DNA from: Aegilops tauschii subsp. strangulata
Lineage: Eukaryota > Streptophyta > Magnoliopsida > Poales > Poaceae
Assembly: GCF_002575655.3 (NCBI RefSeq)
Contig: NC_053037.3
Coordinates: 255,659,135 to 255,723,134, forward strand
Direction: 5' to 3'
DNA: 64,000 bases
Part shown: positions 55,927-64,000 of the stretch, one piece after another
Position numbering within the stretch: position 1 is the stretch's first letter
Layout: each line of letters starts with the position of its first letter
Notes under the pieces: generated by a model
The model's database searches: none
Told to the model about the DNA's origin: nothing
The model's input: the letters and a program-made list of their open reading frames with translations, nothing else
Translations under genes and position numbers: made by a program

Positions 55927-56496
55927 AGGTGAAGAACTTGGGTGAATTTAGCCTTTATCCAGTAACTCCTTAATCTGCTTCTTAATTTCTTCCAAATCCT
56001 TAGCGGGCATCCTGTACAGTCTCTTAGATATCGGCCCTGTGCCTGGCAAAAGATCAATCAAAAACTCTATGTCTCTATCTGGTGGCATGCCTAGCAACTC
56101 TTCTGGAAATACATCCGGGTAATCCTTCACCATTGGTACTTCTTCCTGTACAACTCCTGATAAGGAATTTACTTGAGTCCTCTTCGGCACATGCCGGGAT
56201 ACATACTTAATCCTTCTTCCTTCTGGGGTGGTAAGCAAAATCGTCTTACTGGCGCAATCGATGTTTCCCCCCATACATCGATAGCCAATCCATACCCAAT
56301 ATTACGTCCAAACCTTGCGACTCCAAAACTATTAGGTCTGAGGGGAAAACATGCCTACCTATGGCCAATGGCATCTAAAAACATCCTTGGCTTGCCATAT
56401 ACTCTGCTCCTAGCGAGGTTACTAACATAGTTGTTCTGAGAACTTTGGTGGGCAACTTAAACTTATCCACAAATCCATTCATACATATCAAGGGGA
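55927..56496 (-). pseudogene. Protease C-terminal half to RT linker of H
   Basis: Contains LESQGLDVILGMDWLSMYGG and the linker PEELLGMPPDRDIEFLID; stops near 55948 and 56370. The catalytic DTGA motif seen in C is missing because of the deletion that ends at about 56474. Confidence 0.7.
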
Positions 56497-56666
56497 TTCA
56501 ACCTCAAGAAACGGGCTAAGTGATCAACAGGTGGTGGTGGGTTGTTGTTGTTGTTCTTCTTGTTGCCTTGGTTCTGTACTAACACTTGAATCAGGGCATT
56601 CTGCTGCTGAATCAACTGAGTGATCTCCGGTGGGAAAACAAATCCGGTGTCGCGTCTCGGAGGCAT
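56497..56666 (-). pseudogene. gag: gag N-terminal remnant of H
   Basis: MPPRRDTGFVFPPEITQ to HLARFLRLNP, then a break. Capsid domain and zinc knuckle present in C (19615-20570) are absent. The junction carries a short inverted segment (56475-56498). Confidence 0.75.
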
Positions 56667-56861
56667 CTGATAGGTTTAGAAAAGATGAGAATTTAGAATA
56701 GAATGAGGTCTAGAGGGAAAACACTACCCATATGCACATGAGACAAACACAAACAATATCACTCAATCAAACAAGGCATACAATCGATCTAACTATCGTT
56801 ACAAAGTGCTCGGACTATACTATATACATGGGAAAATACTACTACTGATTATGGGGGTCTA

Positions 56862-57593
56862 CTAGAAATTTTGATCGGTCGAAGACTCCATGATATCTGC
56901 TCCAGCTTCATCAACAAAGTCATCTTCACTGGAGTCCGAGTCGGTGTCGTCGATGATGATGTAGTTATCCGGGCAAGTAGAATCGTCATCTTCTCCTCCG
57001 GGTGCTGGGTCTCCCATGAATACTCTGATCTTCTGTGTCAGGTCGTCATTCTTCTCCAACAACGTGGCGATCTCCTCCTCATATCCATCGCGCGTAGACT
57101 TGAGTTCTTCCTCCAACTCCGTGATCTTGGTCAATGCCTTCTTCAGATCTATCATATCTGCGCACATCTGGTTCTCCTGGCGACGAATGTGTTGGTTTTG
57201 CTCCTGGATGAAAGTTGCAATTAATCCATCCTTCTTGGTGCTGATCATCTCCCATTGCTCATCTCGGCGTCCACAAATCTGATAAATAGTATCCTTAAGC
57301 TCACTGTGGTAGACTTCTCCAATGCGTCCCATAGAGATGTGGGCTGCCATGCTCTTCCCTAAACTCCAGGTTGGTGCATCAAAGGAAAACTCTATAGGCT
57401 CAGTGACTGGCGTAAACGTCCTGCCTGGAACTTGAACTTGAATCTTCCAGCGCTCCTCTTCTGGTAGTGTGGCTTTGTAAGTCCCGGTGAAGCTTGGTAT
57501 TCCGATGTTCAGGTACTTAGTGACTTCCTTCAAGTGTCGTCCAAAAGGTGTATCTTCATCCGGTTGCATGAACTTGTTCCTTGCATCCGCCAT
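56862..57593 (-). CDS. ORF0 of element H (243 aa), function unknown
   Basis: Intact counterpart of the C ORF0: starts MADARNKFMQPDED, shares RHLKEVTKYLNIGIPS, TEPIEFSFDAPTWSLGKSM and YQICGRRDEQ. A charged coiled-coil-like region lies at residues about 125-195, and an acidic tail contains NYIIIDDTDSDSSEDD, again SUMO-interaction-like. It lies between the primer-binding site and the gag remnant. The conserved frame in two diverged copies suggests it was under selection while the family was active; no known domain recognised. Confidence 0.65.
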   Translation of the reverse strand: MADARNKFMQPDEDTPFGRHLKEVTKYLNIGIPSFTGTYKATLPEEERWKIQVQVPGRTFTPVTEPIEFSFDAPTWSLGKSMAAHISMGRIGEVYHSELKDTIYQICGRRDEQWEMISTKKDGLIATFIQEQNQHIRRQENQMCADMIDLKKALTKITELEEELKSTRDGYEEEIATLLEKNDDLTQKIRVFMGDPAPGGEDDDSTCPDNYIIIDDTDSDSSEDDFVDEAGADIMESSTDQNF

Positions 57594-57687
57594 TCCTAAA
57601 AGAGTAGAAAGTGGAGAGGAGTCAGAAATGACAAGAGAGTAGTGTTCTAGGGTTTAAGCTTAGTGGTCGTGTCCTACAGTCAGCGTG

Positions 57688-57704
57688 TGCTCTGATACCA
57701 CCTT
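57688..57704 (-). other. Primer-binding site of H
   Basis: GGTGGTATCAGAGCACA on the minus strand, three bases after the LTR end; matches the initiator-Met tRNA type. Confidence 0.8.
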
Positions 57705-60456
57705 TGTAGCGACCAGACCTCAAACAGTCTGTGCTGTTGTGCACCAGTGTCATCCCTGGATCAGTAATGCTGACACGCACAATACAAATGGAGGATTTAT
57801 AACAGAGTAGCAATCACACACTTATTACAACGAGTATCTCAAAAGAGAAATAATTATGGTAAATATGGCTTAAGGCCATCTAAAACGATAACAGCGGAAG
57901 ACTTGGAAGATAAGTGAGTCCATCAACTCCAACGGCATCACTGAGTATAAGACCACGACCTAAGGCACCTTACTCGTCGTCTGAAAAGTCTGCAACATGA
58001 AACGTTGCAGCCCAAAAACGGGTCAGCACATGGAATATGCTGGCAATGTAACACATAGAGAGTAATGAACATAACAATGCTATACTACATGCATATATGG
58101 CTGCTAGAAGGCTCTATGGTTACAGTTTTGCGAAAAGCCAATTTTTCCCTACTGCAAAGGAATAAATTTTGTTTAACTATCATGGTGGTTATTAAACATT
58201 GAGAATGGTTGACAGCATTCTCAATCCCAATTAAGTATCATCATTAACCCAACAAAATTAATTAAAGTAACATGATGAGATTCACATGATAATCCAAGTA
58301 CTAGATACTCAAGATGTCCATAACCGGGGACACGGCTAACCATGATTAGTTTATACACTCTGCAGAGGTTTGCGCACTTTTCCCCACAAGACTCGATCGC
58401 CTCCGCTTGATTCTCGCACTACATGATGTTTGAGAAACGGATGACCGAGACACAGTCTTTCAGAAACAATAACTCTTTACTCCGGGTGGACAGTTACACC
58501 TACTTTCCCCTACATCTGCTAGCCCACCTCTTCAAGAGATCATGTAACCTACTCAACTATGCTAGAGCCCATAATAGCTTGTGGCTACACACGGAAGTTT
58601 CTAGCATGAATAATCTCATGATCCCTTTGAACCTGGGTGGCGGTCCAAAAGAAAAACAGGCAATCCTGGAATACCCAGGTACCTCAATCCACCCAGATGT
58701 GAGTTTTAGTTGCCACCTTAAGGTTAACCATTAATTAACAATCTCACATCTGTCATGCTGACACTCAAACCCAATCCACGTCTACTAGCATAGCATAGCA
58801 ATATGAGCGAACATAGATGTAACTCCCAAGGGTTTGATAATAAACAGGGCAATAGGTACTACCTCAACTACTTCCCAATACCAACAATTTAATTAGATCC
58901 TAATCATGCAATGTTTGAGGATTGGTCTAATGCAATAAAACTCGGTAGTAAAAGAAGTATGATCAAAGTGTTACTTGCCTTGCTGATGATCCGTGAAACC
59001 TAGAGATTCGAAGTAGCAAGCGACGCACTCCGGGTACTCTATTGCAAACAAACAAGCATACAATAAGCACTCACTAATGCACAGGTAAAACTCAATAAAA
59101 GATCCAACCAGAAAGTTCAACTTAAGAACTCCGGTTTGCAAAAAGAATCAAATCGAACGAAGCAACGAAAGTCAAACGGTGAAAGAAACAAGCTTCGTTT
59201 ACTAATCTGGATCTAGGTCAAATTTTATAGTAGCAAAACTTGGTTGAGTTGGTTAAACGGAAAGAGAATTTCGAGACGAAACTCTAGGCGCTTGAATCGC
59301 CTGATTCCGATAAACGAGCTAAAAGATATACCAGAACGAAAATCTGATCAGAAATCGCGATCTGGAATAATCGCGGAAAATCCGGCGAAAAAGAAAACTG
59401 ACGAACAGTAAACGAACGGACGTTCGTTAACTGCGGCTAACCAGCGAACACGTTCGTTAAAACAAACGGATCGGCGAACGTTCACTAACTAACTAAACCA
59501 AAGAAAAAAAAATAAACCGATCTATTTTAAAAAAAGAATAAACCTAGGGTTTCAGAAAAAAATAAACCGAAGCGGTTTTTTTAAAAAAACGGACTCGGCG
59601 AACGGCGGCTCGGCTACCTCCGGCGAGGCTCGGGACGGGGCTCCGGCGGGGTCTCCGGGGTGTGGCGAGGGGCGGCGGGGTGCGGGCGTCGTCGGGGTGG
59701 CGAGGGATGTCGAGGGGCGGCGGGACGGCGGCTTCCCGTGGTGACGGCGTCGGGCTCCTTCGGCGGCGGGGTCGGGCGGCTCCGGTGTGGCTCCTCTCGG
59801 CGGCGGCGGCTTCGGGTCGGGGGCGGGGTGAGGAGAGGGGCAGCGGGCGTGCCGTGGGGGAGGGGGCGACGGGCGGCGGCGGGAGTCGTCCCCGATCGGG
59901 ACTCGGCGGCGGCGGTTTCCAGGAGGGAGACGGCTCGCGGGGTGGGCTGGGCCAAGCCCAGTCGGCGCTCGCGCGTTTTTTTAAATAATTTTGCCGAACC
60001 TAAAAAATCGTAGAAAAATAAATAAAAATCCAAAAATGCCAAAACAAATTTTCACCGTCTAATTAAAATAATTAGGACGAGATGAACATTTTCTTGGCCC
60101 AAGAATGCAGTTTTGAAAACGTGCAATTTTTCTAATGCAAATAAAATCCGAATAAAATCAAATATTTGATTTTAATATTTTTCCTCCAATATTTCAATTA
60201 TTTTGGAGAAGTCATATTTTCTCCTCTCATATATTTTAATATGAAATATTTTTCGGAGAGAAAAATAGTTAAACCAAAAATCCTCGTTTCATTATTTGAT
60301 AAAAATCAAATATGAAAACCGTGAAAATCCCCAACTCTCTCCGAGGGTCCTTGAGTTGCTTAGGATTTTCGAGGATTTTGCCAAAATGCAATAAAATATG
60401 CTATGCAATGATGATCTAATGTATAACATTCCAAATTGAAAATTTGGGATGTTACA
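57705..60456 (-). repeat. 5' LTR of element H
   Basis: A 2752-bp LTR. Compared with the 3' copy it lacks the short segment with the TATA-like box (position about 59842) and parts of the GC-rich block near 59950. ACGT-palindrome stretch at 59408-59483. Confidence 0.88.
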
Positions 60457-61414
60457 TGACCCCAGCTTCCTGCAGCTCGTGCACCTCTTGGACGATGAAT
60501 GTCTGCTTCTCCGGCGCTTGGTGCCATGCCTTCTACTTGATGGGATGAGCATTGGGACACATCGCCAAGTGGTGCTCGATTACTTCCCTCGGGACGCCGG
60601 ACATATCAGACGCCTTCCAGGCGAACACGTCCTTGTTCGCCCGGAGGAAAGCAACGAGCGTGTCCTCCTGCTCAAGGGGAAGATCGGCGCCGTAAGCTAG
60701 GACCTGCGCCACTGCCGTTAGCTGATACCTTCTTTGTTTTGGCGCGGTCTGGAGAGAACATATATTTCTTCCTTGCAGGAGCGACCTCTAGACACTCGAC
60801 CCCGTCTTCGAAGCCCGGCCGTGAGGCTGCTGCAGCCCTGTAGACGCGCTTGAGGGCCCGGACTGCATCCTCCTTGCTTCCAGCGACAGTAATGATGCCG
60901 CTGCTGCCGGGCATGTTGATTATGTTGTAGCCGGGGTGGGTTACCGCCATGAACTTGGTGAGCGCGGGGTATCCCAGGATGGCGTTGAACGGAAGGCCGA
61001 TGCGGGCCACGTCGAAGTCAATGAGCTCGATGCGGTAGTTGTCGCGGGTGACGGGGAGGTGCACCTGCCCCTAGGGAGTGGTAGACCGCTGGTCACGCCC
61101 GAGAAGGGCCTGGTGGGCGTCAGCTGATCGTAAGGCACTTGAAGCGTCTCAAAGATCTCAATGGAGATGACGTTTAGGCCCGCTCCCCCATCGATGAGGG
61201 TTTTTGTGCCCGCGACATTGCTAATGGTGGGAGTGCACGTCATGGGGAGCGCGTCGGCGGCGGCTGCGGACTTGGGGTGGTCGTGGGAATCTAAGGCGAT
61301 GATACACTCGGGCCGCGTGCGAGGCCGCAAAGCCTCGGGCTGGGGCCGTGCAGCGTTCGCCCCCACGAAAGAGCTTCTTGGTCTGGCGATTGGACGCAGG
61401 CTCCTGGGACCCAC
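60457..61414 (-). pseudogene. Protease region of element I
   Basis: Aspartic-protease-like LIDGGAGLNVISIEIF near 61150-61200, then (frame change near 61075) LPVTRDNYRIELIDFDVARI, FNAILGYPALTKFMAV and HPGYNIINMPG. The region close to 60457 (VHELQEAGV) leads into RT and is where H inserted. Confidence 0.65.
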
Positions 61415-61429
61415 CGAGTTTGCACGCGA

Positions 61430-61880
61430 CCTCGTGGGGCCCCTGGAGCGCGAAGTGCGCAGTGAACTGATCGCTTAGCTCGCCCGGAGGAGATCAAAGC
61501 TTTAGGAAGGCTGAGGAGCCAGGAGCATGGGGCGCCCACGAGGGCTAGGGGAAACTAGTTCGCCATGGCCTTGCCGCCGCCGCCCGCCAACCGGATGCTC
61601 TGGGTATAGAGTCGGGGAAACTCCTAGGGGTCGATGGCACCATTGTAATGCAGAGGCAGCACCGGTCTGAACCTCACCGGCCAGTTCACATGGCGAAGGC
61701 CGATGGTGAAAGTCGGGCAGCCCACGACGCTCAAAAAGCGGCAGGGTAGGCGGTGGCAGGCGCAGGCTCAGAGAAGAGGCGATGGCTGCTGCTTCCTACA
61801 GGTGCAGTCTCGGCAATGCAGGCCGCTTGGCGCTCGGCGTGAACCCGATGAGCGTCGGACATGGAGACGGTAGAGTAGGA
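61430..61880 (-). pseudogene. gag: gag fragment of element I
   Basis: Degenerate gag with QSIRLAGGGGKAMANYFP-like and GAPCSWLLSLPKALISS segments (about 61490-61610), interrupted by stops. The N-terminal part and 5' LTR are lost at the junction that follows. Confidence 0.55.
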
Positions 61881-61987
61881 ACGGAGTGAAGCGGAGTAGC
61901 TTCAGCACACCCCTACTTGGCGGGGATCCGAAAGTGGTCTTGGTCTAGTCGTTGGGTTCACCCCTACATGGAGACAGTAGAGTACTC
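61881..61987. other. Scrambled junction between I and J
   Basis: About 107 bp made of pieces that also occur next to it: CATGGAGAC-GTAGAGTA (61860 and 61971), CACCCCTAC (61911 and 61960), and a 34-bp piece GGGGATCC...CTAGTCGTTGG (61922-61955) that repeats LTR J at 62028-62061. It looks like templated filler DNA at a repaired break. Confidence 0.65.
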
Positions 61988-62744
61988 CGAATATTGTGAA
62001 TATAGATGATGTATTGATAAAGGTGGGGATCCCAAAGCGGTCTTGGTCTAGTCGTTGGACACAAACAAAGTATACGAAATTGCAATGGTTAACTTTAAAC
62101 TAAACATATCCCAAGGAAAAAGCTACTAGATGGATCTACTTATATAGGAGCAAGGGGTGGCGTCCAAGGAGGTGGGAGGACGTCCCAAGGCAGCCTAAAA
62201 CTAACCCTAGTTCGTACAAGGCTCATGGCCCAAGTGGAGGTGATGCAACACCTTTGGACTTGTAGTTTGACTCGGATTCTACTGTAGCGTCAGATTGTTT
62301 CATCGGTATCTCAATGCTCCGAACGAATTTGAAGGTGAACCCAATTGGGTTGGAAAATATCACGAAATCTACTTTCCTACAAAAGAAGAATCACCCAATT
62401 CGTAGTACGTATGAAAGAGTTCTTGGCATTTTGAGTCATGTATGTCTGTGTAGTCCGATCTGAATCCAGAATGTGAGAGACTTGGACTCTATCTTCTCTT
62501 GGCCCAAAAGTGACGTGATAGGACTTTTTGAACAACACATAAACTTCTCTTTTTCCCTTATCTTCATATGTGGATGTACAAATGTCCCAGACACCTTATA
62601 TTAGACATGGCACAAAAGTTTGTGAAGTATTTTTGTCCTGGATGACATAAATAAATTATTCCATAGTTTGCGTTGGAAATCACCTCAAAAATATACATGT
62701 ATGCAATATTTTTGGTCGTATACAATGTAGTCATGTCCTCGTCA
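61988..62744 (-). repeat. 3' LTR of element J, truncated in U5
   Basis: Minus-strand LTR starting TGACGAGGACATG, same family as D and G; TATA box CCTATATAAG at 62139-62148. The last about 240 bp of the LTR are missing. Confidence 0.8.
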
Positions 62745-63018
62745 TCCTCCCCTTCTTGAAAACAAAGCCGTCCTCGGCGTTGCTTAATCTGAAATGTGGC
62801 TAACAAAAGAGACAAGGTGTACATGTTGTATATGTATATGTCATCAATTTTTACTTCCTTTGGTTTTTGCACATATGACACATGTATACATGAGTAACTT
62901 TCATAGTTCATAAAATATAAAGCCAAAATAATTTCACAAGAAGTAGAAGGCATGAAATATGGCAACTTAGTTTGCTCATATAAGTGAAGCTATTATTCAT
63001 ATCAAAACATAGACAATG
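62745..63018 (-). other. Polypurine tract and 3' untranslated region of J
   Basis: AAGAAGGGGAGGA on the minus strand (62745-62757) directly upstream of the LTR is a good polypurine tract. The rest to 63018 is A/T-rich and non-coding. Confidence 0.65.
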
Positions 63019-63522
63019 TTAATCATTAAACCATCCCAACATTGGTGAATAAACCTTACTTGCATTAAATTTACATGCTACAACATGCTTAAATAAGCAA
63101 ACATGCAGTAAGTCATTTGACACAGAATCATCACCAATATTAGAGGTGATATCAAAATTAATAAACATTGGTTCTTTTGCATCAAAAGTTAATTCAATGG
63201 GTGCGCTCAAAATTGTTTGTATTTCAGCTATTTGAACACATGATGCGTTCATGACAGTGAAAAGATTCTGTAAAATAAGTGGTGTGCTCAAATCAATAGG
63301 TAACTCAACACATGATGTATTCAAGTTAGCTAGGCATGCATCATTCTCATGTGAAAGTGGAAAATCTGTACCTTTTTCATTACCTCTTATGATCAACTCA
63401 AATGATGTAGGCACGCTCGGTGGTGATGTGTCACATGGTGTAGTCCTCCCAACAACAGATGTGGTTGTCATAGTACGCCTAGTAGTTGAAGAAACATCTG
63501 TATCAACACTTGGAATGTGCAC
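63019..63522 (-). CDS. Post-gag protein of element J (non-pol), partial, function unknown
   Basis: A 167-codon frame (MHIPSVDTDVSSTT to MLGWFND) downstream of the gag fragment and just upstream of the polypurine tract. Composition is Ser/Thr/Asp/Asn-rich with scattered Cys and His; no pol domain. The position and composition resemble the extra protein of E, although no clear alignment is visible by eye. It may be the end of a longer frame from gag; the first Met is probably not the true start. Confidence 0.5.
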   Translation of the reverse strand: MHIPSVDTDVSSTTRRTMTTTSVVGRTTPCDTSPPSVPTSFELIIRGNEKGTDFPLSHENDACLANLNTSCVELPIDLSTPLILQNLFTVMNASCVQIAEIQTILSAPIELTFDAKEPMFINFDITSNIGDDSVSNDLLHVCLFKHVVACKFNASKVYSPMLGWFND

Positions 63523-64000
63523 CTTGCGCTTGTTCTCCTCATGGGCAACACGTCATTTTGTTTCCTGTTCAGCTTTGCAACAAACGGTCCATCGGATAAC
63601 ACTCCTCATGAATTAGTATTTCCTGAATATCACGGTTTAATCCTCCCCAAAATCTATCCATAAAATCTTCTTCACTTTCTTCTAAAAATGAGAGCAACAA
63701 GGTAGTTTTGTAAATCATCGTAATATTTTGTTACGATGTCACAACCTTGTTTTAAATGTTGTAGTCTTTTAATCATGCCATGAGTATATATGGTAGCAAA
63801 AGATTAGCAATAATCAATTCAGAGATGGAATGCTGAATAAACGCTCAACGACGGTACTGTGTTGGTCCTAGGCTAGACCGGACTAGAGACGCGAGCCTAG
63901 AACACTAATGAGGTCACAACGTAGCATAACTAGCATCAATAAAGGATATGAAGTAGCTCTGGACAACAACACAAATGTGAAGATCACAATAGCAGTAAAG
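63523..64000 (-). pseudogene. gag: gag fragment of element J, runs off the window
   Basis: Two frames show gag-like sequence: RLQHLKQGCDIVTKYYDDLQ (63690-63780) and, after a shift, EESEEDFMDRFWGGLNRDIQ and EILIHEECYPMDRLL (63570-63690). 63790-64000 shows no clear coding. Confidence 0.55.

Larger units (their letters stand above)
50379..60456 (-). mobile_element. Element H: Tekay-like chromovirus, youngest insertion, gag/protease deleted
   Basis: LTRs 57705-60456 (5') and 50379-53193 (3'), TSD TGACY (TGACT at 50374-50378, TGACC at 60457-60461, one mismatch). Same family as C by ORF0, pol end and LTR structure. The LTRs differ by about 2 percent by eye plus a few larger indels in the GC-rich part. 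Most of gag and the protease core are deleted. Confidence 0.85.
45119..61880 (-). mobile_element. Element I: Tat/Retand-type Ty3/gypsy element, truncated and split by H
   Basis: Order on the minus strand: gag fragment (61880-61430), protease (61414-60672), then after H RT (50378-49600), RNase H, integrase, a spacer, and on the opposite strand an antisense ORF (45119-46343). This layout with an antisense ORF downstream of pol is typical of the Tat lineage. No LTR of I is in the window: the 3' side ends at G, the 5' side at the scrambled junction with J. Every domain has stops or frameshifts. Confidence 0.75.

Overview
The window is intergenic repetitive DNA from a large-genome plant, most likely a Triticeae or related grass (inference from the repeat types; the sequence gives no species marker). 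I found no host gene, tRNA, rRNA or CRISPR array. Nearly every base can be assigned to transposable elements inserted into one another, and most boundaries are fixed by target-site duplications (TSDs) that can be read directly.

Layout. A CACTA DNA transposon (F) forms the frame of the left two thirds: 1-394, 13176-14420 and 39847-44877, ending at a 3'-GTGATGACGTCC-type terminus. It is split by two Ty3/gypsy insertions. Element A (395-13170, +, TSD TAAAC) is a decayed CRM-clade (centromeric-retrotransposon-like) element; a 4.27-kb solo LTR, K (2380-6645, TSD AATAC), sits in its leader. Element E (34047-39841, -, TSD CACAT) is a gag-only relative of A with no pol. Element B (14422-34042, -, TSD ACATT), a second CRM-like gag-pol element, landed exactly on E's terminus. 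B is in turn split by C (15679-24473, +, TSD GCTTG), a chromodomain (Tekay-like) chromovirus with an internal deletion, and by D (31886-34013, TSD ATGGG), an odd insertion whose two ends are inverted copies of the same LTR U3. The CACTA terminus lies inside an LTR (G, 44878-45118) of the D family, which joins a Tat/Retand-type element I (45119-61880, -). I is split by H (50379-60456, -, TSD TGACY), another member of the C family. After a scrambled junction (61881-61987) comes J, a third D-family element (61988-64000, -), gag-only as far as visible.

How the parts relate. All gag-pol regions are broken by stops, frameshifts or deletions, so nothing here looks autonomous. A, B and E share LTR termini (TGATG...CATCA), primer-binding site and leader, so E may have used A/B-type enzymes in trans. 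C and H have complementary deletions: C kept gag-protease, H kept RT-RNase H-integrase-chromodomain. Both kept an intact extra ORF between the primer-binding site and gag. The most interesting signals are: palindromic motif clusters just upstream of the TATA box in A/B/E that recur in the leader, with the motif type matching within each element (GCGGTA-C-TACCGC in A; CCGGACGTCCGG in B and E); the U3-to-U3 inverted insertion D; and the conserved extra ORF (ORF0) of C/H with a coiled coil and a SUMO-interaction-like acidic tail.
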